This document shows positions 54,685 to 62,785 of a stretch of DNA of 64,000 nucleotides, piece by piece. Position numbers and translations under genes: made by a program. Source of the DNA: Pleomorphomonas diazotrophica (lineage in GTDB: Bacteria > Pseudomonadota > Alphaproteobacteria > Rhizobiales > Pleomorphomonadaceae); the NCBI RefSeq assembly GCF_002844595.1, contig NZ_PJNW01000013.1:44238-108237 (forward strand), in the 5' to 3' direction. The notes under the pieces were generated by a model. It worked only from the letters and a program-made list of their open reading frames with translations. It was not told where the DNA came from and searched no databases. The first letter of the stretch is position 1, and every line of letters begins with the position of its first letter.

Positions 54685-55625
54685 GACAGCACGATCCTCG
54701 GGAAATAGAAGCTCACCACCACGTTGGGCATGTCGACGATCTCGGAGATGCGCAGATCACCGGCCACCGAGCAGAGCATGTAGGCGTCAACAGGGTTGTA
54801 GCCATGCTCGGCGGCGAGAAGATCGATCATCCGGCTGAGCGCCTCGCGCGACGCCGTCAGGAGATCGGGGCCGACGCCGGTCGTCACTTCGTAACCGGCG
54901 GCGTCGAGATGGCGCGTGACCGGCCCCGGCGTGGTGAAGCGGGGGCTCTCGAGCTTTTGGCCCTTCAGAACGCTGAGCGTCAGCGTGACGTTCATGGCGC
55001 TTTCGATGGCGGTGCCGCAGACCTCGCCGTCGCCCTGGGCGGCATGCGTGTCGCCAACCGAGAACAGGCCGCCTTCGACCTCAACCGGCAGATAGAGCGT
55101 CACGCCCGAGGAGAGATCTCTGATATCGAGATTGCCGCCGACACGGCGCGGCGGCACGACCGAGTGGACGCCCGGCTCGCTTGGTGCGACCCCGATGGTG
55201 CCGGCGAACGGCTTGAGCGGCACGCTGCCGCCAGGGCCGAACAGCGAAGGCGCCATCGTGCCGGGGGCGTATGTCCAGATGTGCAGGGCCGGATCGGTGA
55301 ACTGGTCGGCCAGAAGACCGAAGCCGGGGATGACCGCCGTCCAGCCGATGCCGGAGGGCACGAACTCACGGATGTCGACCTTCAGCACGTCGCCGGGCTC
55401 GGCGCCTTCCACATAAACAGGGCCGGTCACCGGGTTGACCTTGGCGAAATCGAGGTTGACCACATCGGCCGCCGTCGAGCCCGTGCCGAGCTGGCCGCCG
55501 GAGCTGTCGAGGCATTCGAAATGGATGGTCGAGCCGGATTTCGCCACGGCAGCCGGCGGGTAATCGCGGCTCCAGCCATAATGATGATCGCGGCGATGGA
55601 TGGTGTAGTCGCAGGCAACGCACAT
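54681..55625 (-). CDS. Acetamidase/formamidase family protein
   Basis: A 314-residue FmdA/AmdA-type amidohydrolase cleaving short amides to carboxylate and ammonia. Family signatures are 'GPVYVEGAEPGDVLKVDI', 'GFGLLADQF', 'PFAGTIGVAPSEPG', 'PPRRVGGNLDIRDLSSG' and 'GGLFSVGDTHAAQGDGEVCGTAIES' with the metal and active-site residues. Cytoplasmic. It is encoded between the binding protein and the fused ATPase, so the imported substrate is likely an amide or amidated compound. Its exact specificity is not evident. Confidence 0.93.
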   Translation of the reverse strand: MCVACDYTIHRRDHHYGWSRDYPPAAVAKSGSTIHFECLDSSGGQLGTGSTAADVVNLDFAKVNPVTGPVYVEGAEPGDVLKVDIREFVPSGIGWTAVIPGFGLLADQFTDPALHIWTYAPGTMAPSLFGPGGSVPLKPFAGTIGVAPSEPGVHSVVPPRRVGGNLDIRDLSSGVTLYLPVEVEGGLFSVGDTHAAQGDGEVCGTAIESAMNVTLTLSVLKGQKLESPRFTTPGPVTRHLDAAGYEVTTGVGPDLLTASREALSRMIDLLAAEHGYNPVDAYMLCSVAGDLRISEIVDMPNVVVSFYFPRIVLS

Positions 55626-55652
55626 GGCGGTTTCTCCCGTGGGCCAGGGAAA

Positions 55653-55675
55653 CGGGGGAGGGCAACCCTCCCCCG
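55653..55675 (-). promoter_or_regulatory. Hairpin after the dppA-like gene
   Basis: A perfect 10-bp stem with a 3-nt loop (CGGGGGAGGG at 55653-55662, partner 55666-55675) lies about 31 nt past the binding-protein stop. It has no T-run. This is the same arrangement as in the sugar operon, probably a message stabiliser. Confidence 0.5.
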
Positions 55676-55705
55676 CGCTGGCGCGGACTTGCGGTCAAGT
55701 CCTTG

Positions 55706-57322
55706 TTATTGCTTCACATAGATGGCGTCGTAGTTGATGACGCGCGTCGGGTCGATGTAGATGTTGCCCGGCCCGCCCATGCGCTTGGACTTGGCGACGA
55801 CGCGGCGCTCGTTGAACACCGGAATCCACGGCGCGTCGGCCATCAGGTCGGTGAACACCGAGCCCCAGAGCTTGGCACGCTCGTCCTTCTTGGCCGGATC
55901 CGACATGGAATCGGCCGCGATGGCGCGGGCATCGAGGTCCTTGTTGCAGTACCAGGCCCAGTTCCAGCCGCCTTGCGTGGCGCCGGCGCAGCCGAGGATC
56001 GGGCCGTAGAAGTTGGAGGGATCGGGGAAGTCGGCGATCCAGGCCATGCCGCCCGACCAGATCATCGGCGCCTCGCCCTCGGTGCCGCCGGCAGCGATGA
56101 CGTTGGCGTTGGCCAACGCCTTGATCTCGGCCTTGACGCCGATGGCGGCGAAATCCTGCTGCAACGCCTGGGCAATGCGCGGGTTGGGATCGGTCGAGGA
56201 GGCGTAGAGCGCCGTCTCGAAGCCGTCGGGGAAGCCGGCTTCGGCGAGCAGCGCCTTGGCCTTCTCGATGTCGTAGGCGTAGCCCTTGAAGTCCTTGTCG
56301 TAGCCGGGCATCAGCGGCGGAAGCGGCTGGTTGGCCGGCGTGGCTCTGCCGTTGACGATGCGGGTGATACGCTCCTTGTTGACGGCCATGTTGAGGGCCT
56401 GGCGCACCTTGACGTTGTCGAGCGGCTTGACGCGTGTGTTGAGGGCGACGTAGCCGGTCTGCAACTGCTCGCCATCGACGATGATGTCGGCCGCATCCGG
56501 ACCGTTCTTGATCTCCAGGAACTTCGACGGCGGGATTCCGTCACCGGCAATGTCCACCTCGCCCTGCTGCAGGCGCAGCAGCGCCACCAGCGGCTCCTGG
56601 CCGACTTCGACGGTGAAGCCGTCGATCTTCGGCGTGTCGGCAACGTAGAAGTTCGGGTTCTTCTCGAACACCAGCTTCTGGCCGATCACCCAGTCCTTCA
56701 GGATGAAGGCGCCCGAGCCGACCGGCTTCTTGCCGAAGTCCTGGCCTTCCGCCTCGACGACTTCCTTCGGCACGATCGAGGCGAAGTTGATGGCGAGCAC
56801 ATGCAGGAAGGTGGCATCTGGCCGGCTCAGCTTGAAGACGACGGTGCTGTCGTCGGGCGTCTCGATGCCGGAAAGACCCTCGGCCTTGCCGCCCGACAGA
56901 TCGTCGAAACCGGCGATGGCGCCAAAGAAGCCGGCGCCGGGGCCCTGCGTCTTGGGATTGACGGCGCGCTCGATAGAATACTTGACGTCGGAAGCCACCA
57001 CGTCGCGGCCATTGGAGAACTTCACGCCCTTGCGGAGCTTGAAAGTGTAGGTCAGGCCGTCCGGCGTGACCTCGAAACTCTCGGCCAGCGACGGCACCAG
57101 ATCTGCCGTGCCGGGGGTGTACTCCATCAGGCGGGAAAACAGGCTCTTGATCATCGACCAGTTCTGCCAGTCGTAGCCGATGGCCGGGTCGAGAGTGGCG
57201 ATGTCGTCCTTGTAGGTGACGACGATGGTGGCGCCCTTGACGGGCGTTTCGTCAGCCAGGGCGACGAGCGGCGTCAACGCCATCAGTCCGGCCAGCGCGG
57301 TTCTTTGCAGCCAATGTGTCAT
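55706..57322 (-). CDS. ABC transporter solute-binding protein, peptide/nickel family 5
   Basis: A 538-residue SBP_bac_5 protein. Signal peptide: MTHWLQRTALAGLMALTPLV cleaved near ALA. Mature landmarks are 'DPAIGYDWQNWSMIKSLFSRLMEYTPG', 'SLAESFEVTPDGLTYTFKLRKGVKFSNG' and 'QALNMAVNKERI'. These proteins bind peptides, opines, glycosides or small amides. Given the operon's acetamidase and AmiC, an amide ligand is plausible. A 103-bp gap with a short GCCGG/CCGGC hairpin separates it from dppB. Confidence 0.95.
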   Translation of the reverse strand: MTHWLQRTALAGLMALTPLVALADETPVKGATIVVTYKDDIATLDPAIGYDWQNWSMIKSLFSRLMEYTPGTADLVPSLAESFEVTPDGLTYTFKLRKGVKFSNGRDVVASDVKYSIERAVNPKTQGPGAGFFGAIAGFDDLSGGKAEGLSGIETPDDSTVVFKLSRPDATFLHVLAINFASIVPKEVVEAEGQDFGKKPVGSGAFILKDWVIGQKLVFEKNPNFYVADTPKIDGFTVEVGQEPLVALLRLQQGEVDIAGDGIPPSKFLEIKNGPDAADIIVDGEQLQTGYVALNTRVKPLDNVKVRQALNMAVNKERITRIVNGRATPANQPLPPLMPGYDKDFKGYAYDIEKAKALLAEAGFPDGFETALYASSTDPNPRIAQALQQDFAAIGVKAEIKALANANVIAAGGTEGEAPMIWSGGMAWIADFPDPSNFYGPILGCAGATQGGWNWAWYCNKDLDARAIAADSMSDPAKKDERAKLWGSVFTDLMADAPWIPVFNERRVVAKSKRMGGPGNIYIDPTRVINYDAIYVKQ

Positions 57323-57425
57323 GCGGGTTCCCCTTTGTTGTTTGACTGGTTCTTGTTGTCGTTGGCCGGATCACAGGCCGGCTTTATCGGAGCCGTTAAC
57401 AGGCCCGGATTTTGTTCTCCCAGCC

Positions 57426-58346
57426 CTAACGGGGCCGGATTCTGGGATCGATCAGCGGAGCGACGAGATCGGCGATCAGGTTGCCGATCACGATGGCGAG
57501 CGAGGAGATGAGCGTGACGCCCATGATGATGGGAATGTCGACCTGCTGGATCGCCTGCCAGGCGAGCTGGCCGATTCCGGGCCAGCCGTAGACGGCTTCG
57601 ACCACCACCACGCCGCCCATGAACTGGCCGATGTCGATGCCGATCATGGCGACGATCGGCAACAGCGCGTTGGGCACGGCGTGGCGAAGGATGACTGCGC
57701 GCTCGGCAACGCCCTTGGCCCGCGCCGTGCGGACATAGTCTTGATTGAGCACGTCGATCATCGCCGAGCGAACCATGCGGGCATACCAGCCGGCCCCGAG
57801 CACGCCGAGGGTCAGCGCTGGCAGCACGACGTGGCTGAAGGTGCCGAAGCCGGACATCGGGAACCATTGCAGCGTCGCCGCGAAGACGTAGAGCAGCAGC
57901 AGGGCAACCACGAACTGCGGGGCGGACACGCCGATGAAGGAGACCGTCATCACCAGCCGGTCGACAAAGCCGCCGCGATTGAGGGCGGCTATGGTGCCGA
58001 GCGTCAGGCCGATCGCCACCTCGACCAGGATGCCGGAGACCATCAGGATCAGCGTCGCCGGCAGGCGGGCGAGGATCAGCGTCATCACCTCGGTCTTCTG
58101 GGTGTAGGAGCGACCGAGATCACCCTGCACGAGATTGCCGAGATAGTGGACGAACTGCAGGAGAAGCGGTTGGTCGAGGCCGAGTTCATGCCGGATGTTG
58201 GCGACCGTCTGGGCGGTGGCCGAGCGGCCGGCAAGCTGCACCGCCGGGTCCGCCGGCAAGGCGTAGAGCAGCATGAAGGTGATGGCCGCGACGCCGAACA
58301 GGATCATCAGCGCGCCACCGAGCCGGCGCAGGATCAGCTCGATCAT
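57426..58346 (-). CDS. ABC transporter permease, DppB type
   Basis: A 306-residue permease, six transmembrane helices. The N-terminus 'LILRRLGGALMILFGVAAITFMLLYALPADPA' and 'DLGRSYTQKTEV' are DppB-typical. The coupling loop is 'DYVRTARAKGVAERAVILRHAVPNALLPI'. It starts 1 bp after the dppC stop on the minus strand. It works with DppC and the fused ATPase. Confidence 0.96.
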   Translation of the reverse strand: MIELILRRLGGALMILFGVAAITFMLLYALPADPAVQLAGRSATAQTVANIRHELGLDQPLLLQFVHYLGNLVQGDLGRSYTQKTEVMTLILARLPATLILMVSGILVEVAIGLTLGTIAALNRGGFVDRLVMTVSFIGVSAPQFVVALLLLYVFAATLQWFPMSGFGTFSHVVLPALTLGVLGAGWYARMVRSAMIDVLNQDYVRTARAKGVAERAVILRHAVPNALLPIVAMIGIDIGQFMGGVVVVEAVYGWPGIGQLAWQAIQQVDIPIIMGVTLISSLAIVIGNLIADLVAPLIDPRIRPR

Positions 58347-58347
58347 C

Positions 58348-59196
58348 TCACATCCTCCCGCGCTGGGTCGGGTCGAGGATGTCGCGCAAGGCGTCGCCGA
58401 CCAGGTTGAAGGAGAGCGCCGTCAGCAGGATGGCGATGCCCGGGAAGATCACCAGCCAGGGCGCCGAGGTGAAGAAGCTCTGGCTTTCGAAGATGATGTT
58501 GCCCCAGGAGGGTTCCGGTGGCTGCACGCCGACGCCGAGGAAGGACAGAGTCGCCTCGAGCAGCACCGTGGTGGCAATGCCGAGCGTGCCCCAGACGATG
58601 GCGGTCGGCATCAGGTGCGGAAGGACGTGGCGGAAGACGATGCGGCCGTGGCCGGCGCCCAGCGACCGTTCGGCAAGGATGAAGTCGCGTTCCACGAGGC
58701 CGCGCGTTTCGGTGTAGACGATGCGCGCCACCTGCACCCAGTTGACCATGGCGATCACCATGGCGACGATCCAGAGGCTCGGGTGGAACAGCGCGGCCAG
58801 CACGATGGCGAGCAGCAAGGCGGGAAAGGCCATCATCAGGTCGGTGAAACGCATCAGGGCGTTGCCTGCCGGGCCGCGCAGGTAGCCGGCCAGCATGCCG
58901 ACGCCGAGGCCGATGGCGACCGCCGTGCCGTTGGCGACGACGCCGATGATCAGCGAGGTGCGGGCGCCGAACAGCAACCGCGTCAGGAGATCGCGACCCA
59001 GCGTGTCGGTGCCGAGCAGGAAGGCGGCATCGGGGCCGATCGGTGCGCCTTCGAGGGTCAGGCCGTCGAACAACTGCTCGTCGGGGGCGTAAGGGGCGAT
59101 CAGCGGCGCGGCGAGGGCGCCGATCACCACCAGCAGCACCACGATCAGGCCGAAAACCGCGGTGGGCCGGCGCAGGAACTCACGGGCGATGCGCAT
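58348..59196 (-). CDS. ABC transporter permease, DppC type
   Basis: A 282-residue permease. The N-terminal OppC_N segment 'FLRRPTAVFGLIVVLLVVIGALAAPLIAPYAP', 'LLGTDTLGRDLLTRLLFGARTSL' and the coupling loop 'DFILAERSLGAGHGRIVFRHVLPHLMP' identify it. ATG 59196 overlaps the amiR stop by 3 bp, placing it in the same transcript as the antiterminator. Confidence 0.96.
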   Translation of the reverse strand: MRIAREFLRRPTAVFGLIVVLLVVIGALAAPLIAPYAPDEQLFDGLTLEGAPIGPDAAFLLGTDTLGRDLLTRLLFGARTSLIIGVVANGTAVAIGLGVGMLAGYLRGPAGNALMRFTDLMMAFPALLLAIVLAALFHPSLWIVAMVIAMVNWVQVARIVYTETRGLVERDFILAERSLGAGHGRIVFRHVLPHLMPTAIVWGTLGIATTVLLEATLSFLGVGVQPPEPSWGNIIFESQSFFTSAPWLVIFPGIAILLTALSFNLVGDALRDILDPTQRGRM

Positions 59197-59780
59197 CAAC
59201 CGGCCTCCGACAGGGGAATGACGCCGGCCAGCATCTCGGCGGCCGTCTGTTCTATGGTGATGCGGCGCTTCATGGCCGCGCGGCGCAGTGCGGCGTAGGC
59301 GGCTTCCTCGTCACAGCCGGATGCCATTTCGATGGCCCTGACGGCGGCATGCACCAGCGGTCGCATGCGAAGCCTTTCTTCGAGCCGCTCCATGCGGGCT
59401 GCCGCTTCGGCGGCACGGGCGTGCGCGGTGACGGCGAGAATCAACGCCGGATAGACCGCGGCGGGTGCCACCGGCTTGGGCAGGATGGCAAGCGCGCCTT
59501 CCGAGATGGCCCAGGCGACGCGGCCGGGTGCTTCGGACTGCAGCAGGGCCACGAGAGGGACGGGCGCTGCATGGCCCGACCACGGCAGCAGCCCCGACCA
59601 CCCCTGATCGGCGTCCACCAGCACGATGTCGGCCGGCGTCGCTTCGAGATCGAGCGGCGCCCACTGGACGTGCGCCTCAAGACCGAGCAGGCCGAGCTGG
59701 CGCACAAGCCGCTGCACGCCGTCGTCAGGGCGATGCAGGATGACGGCCCGGCGGCCGACGAGATCGGGGATCACCGTCAT
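59196..59780 (-). CDS. amiR: ANTAR-domain antitermination regulator, AmiR-like
   Basis: A 194-residue protein. The N-terminal ~120 residues form a pseudo-receiver domain ('DIVLVDADQGWSG', 'AILPKPVAPAAVYPA') and a coiled-coil linker ('AAEAAARMERLEERLRMR') follows. The C-terminal ANTAR RNA-binding domain is at about 138-185: 'MASGCDEEAAYAALRRAAMK', then RRITIEQTAAEMLAG. AmiR of Pseudomonas binds leader RNA to prevent termination and is held inactive by AmiC. Its start overlaps the amiC stop by 3 bp. The predicted target is the leader at 60952-61058. Confidence 0.92.
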   Translation of the reverse strand: MTVIPDLVGRRAVILHRPDDGVQRLVRQLGLLGLEAHVQWAPLDLEATPADIVLVDADQGWSGLLPWSGHAAPVPLVALLQSEAPGRVAWAISEGALAILPKPVAPAAVYPALILAVTAHARAAEAAARMERLEERLRMRPLVHAAVRAIEMASGCDEEAAYAALRRAAMKRRITIEQTAAEMLAGVIPLSEAG

Positions 59781-60919
59781 GACACCACCCTCAGGCTGGA
59801 CCGGCCGCCGTCGCGCGATGCCGTCATGTAGGGATCGGCGGCGATGGCGGGACGACTGGCGATGATGTCGAAGTTGCCGTCGTCGCGGATGCGGCCGAGA
59901 TGGAACGGCAGGGCGGCGTGGTTGGTCCGCGGATCGATGCGCATCGGGCCGTGCGGCGTTTCGAACAGGCGGGCATGGACCGCCATGCGCACGGCGGACG
60001 GCTCATCGGTTCCGACGGAGCGAACCGCGTCCATCAGCATGTTGGCGGCGACATAGGCGCCTTCGACGAAGGACGAGAGCCGGCGTTCGGTGCCCAGAGC
60101 TGCGGCCGCCCGCGCGCGAAAGCGCTCGTTTTCCGGCGTTGCCAGGGTGCCGAAATAGCTGGCGGCCGACAGGTGGCCGGTGGAAAGGCCAAGGCCGATC
60201 TCGCCGATCTCAGCCTCGGTGAGATCGCAGCTCACCACAGGTCGAACCTCCGGGCGGAAGGCGGGGTCGGCATCGCCGAGCGCCTTGTAGGCCCGGAGGA
60301 AGGCATGGCTCGAGGGGCCGATCAGGTTGTTGAGGATGAAGTCGGGACGGCGGCTCCGGATGTCGGCGATCAACCTGTCGACGTCGGTTTCCTCGATGGG
60401 CAGATAGCGCTCGCCCACCACTTCGCCGCCGGCGTCCCGCAAGAGGTCGCGGGCGATGCGGTTCATCTCCCAGCCCCACACATAGTTGGCGCCGATGAGA
60501 TAGACCCGCCGCCCCTGCCTCGGCAGCAGATGCTCGAACAACGGTATCAGATGCTGGTTGGGACAGGCGCCGGTGTAGATGACGTTCTCGTTGGCCTCGA
60601 AGCCCTCGTAGGGGCAGATGTACCAGAGCAGTCCGTCATGCTTCTCGATGAGCGGAATGACTTCCTTGCGGGCGAGCGAGGTGATGGTGCCGACGATGAG
60701 GCGGCATCCTTCATCGCGCAGCATGGCGCGCGCCTGTTCCAGGTAGGCGCGCGGCTCGCCCTCGGGATTGGCGTAGACGGGCTCGAAGGAAAGCCCGCCG
60801 CCGTGATCACCTGCCGCCTGATCGAAGGCAAGCGCCGCCCCGTCGCGGCAATCGCGGCCTATGGAGCCATAGGGTCCGGTACAGGAATACAGGACTCCAA
60901 CCTTGATCGCGCCGACCAT
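59777..60919 (-). CDS. amiC: AmiC-like amide sensor / substrate-binding protein
   Basis: A 380-residue periplasmic-binding-protein fold (Peripla_BP_5) protein lacking a signal peptide, hence cytoplasmic like Pseudomonas AmiC. 'GVLYSCTGPYGSIGRDCRDGA' and 'PYEGFEANENVIYTGACPNQ' match the AmiC amide-pocket region. ATG 60919 was chosen: it has GAGG 7 nt upstream, whereas the upstream in-frame ATG at 60958 is inside the leader terminator stem. It should bind an amide and release AmiR. The first gene of the amide operon. Confidence 0.9.
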   Translation of the reverse strand: MVGAIKVGVLYSCTGPYGSIGRDCRDGAALAFDQAAGDHGGGLSFEPVYANPEGEPRAYLEQARAMLRDEGCRLIVGTITSLARKEVIPLIEKHDGLLWYICPYEGFEANENVIYTGACPNQHLIPLFEHLLPRQGRRVYLIGANYVWGWEMNRIARDLLRDAGGEVVGERYLPIEETDVDRLIADIRSRRPDFILNNLIGPSSHAFLRAYKALGDADPAFRPEVRPVVSCDLTEAEIGEIGLGLSTGHLSAASYFGTLATPENERFRARAAAALGTERRLSSFVEGAYVAANMLMDAVRSVGTDEPSAVRMAVHARLFETPHGPMRIDPRTNHAALPFHLGRIRDDGNFDIIASRPAIAADPYMTASRDGGRSSLRVVS

Positions 60920-60951
60920 CGCCAACCTCAACGCAGTGACCAATGCAAAAA

Positions 60952-61058
60952 GCCCCATGACACGCTCCGGCTCGCTCGAACGATCGCCGAAAGGTCATGG
61001 GGCCATGCTGCCCGTTGCTCTGGAAGAGCTGATGTCATGGCTGCAAAACGTTGCAGCC
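60952..61058 (-). promoter_or_regulatory. Antitermination leader of the amide operon (two hairpins and terminator)
   Basis: In transcript order: hairpin P1 (61058-61039, stem GGCTGCA with 6-nt loop ACGTTT). Next a small GCTCT/AGAGC hairpin (61029-61017). Next P2 (61013-61000, stem GGGC/GCCC with 6-nt loop AGCATG). Last, an intrinsic terminator with a 10-bp stem (GCCCCATGAC from 61003 to 60994, GTCATGGGGC from 60961 to 60952) followed by UUUUU. P2 shares bases 61000-61003 with the terminator's 5' arm, so the two are mutually exclusive. This fits the ANTAR two-hairpin model; both loops begin with A, but neither has the G expected at loop position 4. Confidence 0.7.
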
Positions 61059-61074
61059 CATCAATTAGGCATGA

Positions 61075-61104
61075 ATACTAACTGAGCTTCTTTGTCGCTG
61101 TCAA
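61075..61104 (-). promoter_or_regulatory. Probable promoter of the amide operon
   Basis: Minus-strand TTGACA (61099-61104, perfect -35) and TAGTAT (61075-61080, four of six -10 matches) with 18-bp spacing. Transcription would start near 61068, giving a leader of about 150 nt before amiC. Confidence 0.6.
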
Positions 61105-61181
61105 GGATGGAAAGGGAGGCGGCGCACCTCATCGCTCAGCGTGTTGCCTCTTTCTCGGGCATGACGGCTGAAGATCCTGAA

Positions 61182-62081
61182 TCACCCGCCCTCGTTCATC
61201 TCCTCCACCTGTGCGTAGAGCCATTCGACGAAGCGCGTCACCTCGGGCTTGGGGCGGAGGCGGTCGCGGCGGACGAGATAGAAATTGTCGACCCCGGCGG
61301 CCACCACATTGAAGGGCGCGATCAGGCGGCCGAGGCTGAGGTCGTCGTCGATCATCGACAGGTCGGCCATGGCAAATCCGCGCCCGGCCTCGGCGGCCCT
61401 GAGCGCGGTGTCCATGGTGTCGAAGGTCTCGCCATGCTCGACGTCGGGAGCCTCGTCTCCGAAGGCCCTCGTCACCCAGCGCTGCCAGTCGGTCATGCCA
61501 TAGCAATGAAGGATCTGGCCGCGGCGGATCTGCTCCAGCGGTTCGAGATGGGCGACGGTCGGGTAATAGGCGGGCGAGCAGACGGGGGTCAGCCGCTCCA
61601 TCAGGAAGGGCACCAGCTCCTCCGGCTGCCACAGGCGCGATTCGTAGAGGATGCCGACGTCGTTCTCGACGTCGCTGGGGTCCATGTTTTCCCAGAGCAC
61701 GGAGACGCGCACCGTGAGGTCGGGATTGGCCGTCTCGAAGCTGCGGAGGCGCGGCAGGAGCCAGCGGGCGCCGAAGGTGGGCGGCGTGCGGACGCGGATG
61801 ACACCGGGGCGGGCGCGGATCTGCTCGACGCCACGCCTTATCGCCTCGAAGGCGGTGCCGAGCGACAGGGCCAGCTGCTCGCCTTCCGGTGACAGCCGCA
61901 CGCCCCGGTGAACGCGGCGGAACAGCTCGACGCGCAGGTCGTCCTCCAGGGCGCGGATCTGCCGGCTGACGGCGCTCTCGGTGACGTTGAGTTCCTCGGC
62001 GGCGCGGTTGAGCGCGCCGAGGCGGGCGACGCTCTCGAAGGCCTTGAGCGCGTTGAGGCTGGGCAGGCGGTTGACGGCCAC
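61182..62081 (-). CDS. LysR-family transcriptional regulator (GcvA-like)
   Basis: A 299-residue LysR protein. The N-terminal winged helix has 'LPSLNALKAFESVARLGALN' followed by 'RAAEELNVTESAVSRQIRALE', the GcvA-type pattern. The C-terminal substrate-binding domain is at about 90-290. The start is GTG 62081 (frame MAVNRLPSLNALK). It lies upstream of, and on the same strand as, the amide operon, with that operon's own promoter between. It may regulate that operon or a distant gene. Confidence 0.93.
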   Translation of the reverse strand: MAVNRLPSLNALKAFESVARLGALNRAAEELNVTESAVSRQIRALEDDLRVELFRRVHRGVRLSPEGEQLALSLGTAFEAIRRGVEQIRARPGVIRVRTPPTFGARWLLPRLRSFETANPDLTVRVSVLWENMDPSDVENDVGILYESRLWQPEELVPFLMERLTPVCSPAYYPTVAHLEPLEQIRRGQILHCYGMTDWQRWVTRAFGDEAPDVEHGETFDTMDTALRAAEAGRGFAMADLSMIDDDLSLGRLIAPFNVVAAGVDNFYLVRRDRLRPKPEVTRFVEWLYAQVEEMNEGG

Positions 62082-62421
62082 GTTCGTTACCTTCCGAATC
62101 TCTGTTCCGGTTGACTTTCACGCACGGCTTGGCGCCGGCTCGCCTTGCGGCGAACTCTTATCGACCAAGGTATCAGCGAGGCGCCATCATCCCGCAAATC
62201 CCGTAGATGTCAGCTCAAAAAGGGCAGTTTTGTCAGAAATGTGACGGCATTGTACGCAGTTCCCCCTAGAGGCCGCCAGCCATTGTGGCGGCGCTGCGGC
62301 GGGGTTGGTAAGGAATTGTTTACGGTTGAGTTTTTGGAACGTCAAGCCACCCAAAAAGGCGTTTGAAGGGGAGCTCGGGCATCTTCATATAGAAGCCAAG
62401 CGAAGAGCACGGAGTTCCATC
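62082..62421. other. Divergent intergenic region, no gene recognised
   Basis: 340 bp between the LysR gene and the DUF1127-like gene. No frame with coding character, no strong palindrome and no dispersed repeat was seen. It is more AT-rich at 62210-62350. It presumably holds both promoters. Confidence 0.4.
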
Positions 62422-62658
62422 ATGATCTTCTCGATGTCCGCCCGCCAGTGGGCAGGCAGCACCTTCAATCCGGGGCAGCTCTACCGGCAGTGGCGCAAGC
62501 GCAGCCTGCTGAGGCACGACCTGCAGCGGCTGGTCGAGGATCCGTATCTGCTCGATGACGTCGGCTTCTGCCGCGAGACCGCCGAGCGCGAGATCGACCG
62601 CGCCGTCTGGGAGCCGGTGGCCAACCTGCGCATGCCGCCCCAGAAGCACGCCGCCTGA
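62422..62658 (+). CDS. DUF1127-like small basic protein
   Basis: A 78-residue protein from ATG 62422 with GGAG 8 nt upstream. The central 'LYRQWRKRSLLRHDLQRLVEDPYLLDDVGFCRETAEREID' resembles the DUF1127 pattern (basic helix, D..L.DIG.sR.e...E). DUF1127 proteins in alphaproteobacteria affect RNA maturation and phosphate or carbon metabolism. The match is by eye and the sequence is longer than the shortest members. It ends in a strong intrinsic terminator, which supports a real gene. Confidence 0.75.
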   Translation: MIFSMSARQWAGSTFNPGQLYRQWRKRSLLRHDLQRLVEDPYLLDDVGFCRETAEREIDRAVWEPVANLRMPPQKHAA

Positions 62659-62686
62659 CGGGTCCAAAATCGCAAGCGAACAGAAT

Positions 62687-62717
62687 CGCCCCGGTGCCGA
62701 CCGCGCCGGGGCGTTTT
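62687..62717 (+). terminator. Terminator of the DUF1127-like gene
   Basis: An 8-bp stem (CGCCCCGG at 62687-62694, partner 62706-62713) is followed by TTTT. It starts 29 nt after the stop. Confidence 0.85.
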
Positions 62718-62724
62718 GCATAAG

Positions 62725-62746
62725 AAAACGGAGCCTTTCGGCTCCG
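62725..62746 (-). terminator. Terminator of the sugar ABC permease gene
   Basis: On the minus strand CGGAGCC-GAAA-GGCTCCG (62746-62729), with a stable GNRA tetraloop, is followed by TTTT. It is 40 nt after the permease stop and back to back with the plus-strand terminator. Confidence 0.85.
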
Positions 62747-62785
62747 CTGAGTTTGCTGGAGGATTGGGGCTGGAGGCGTGAGGTA

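Noticed and set aside
60919..60958. Upstream ATG at 60958 as the amiC start
   Set aside because: It lies in the 3' arm of the leader terminator and lacks a ribosome binding site; ATG 60919 has GAGG at proper spacing.
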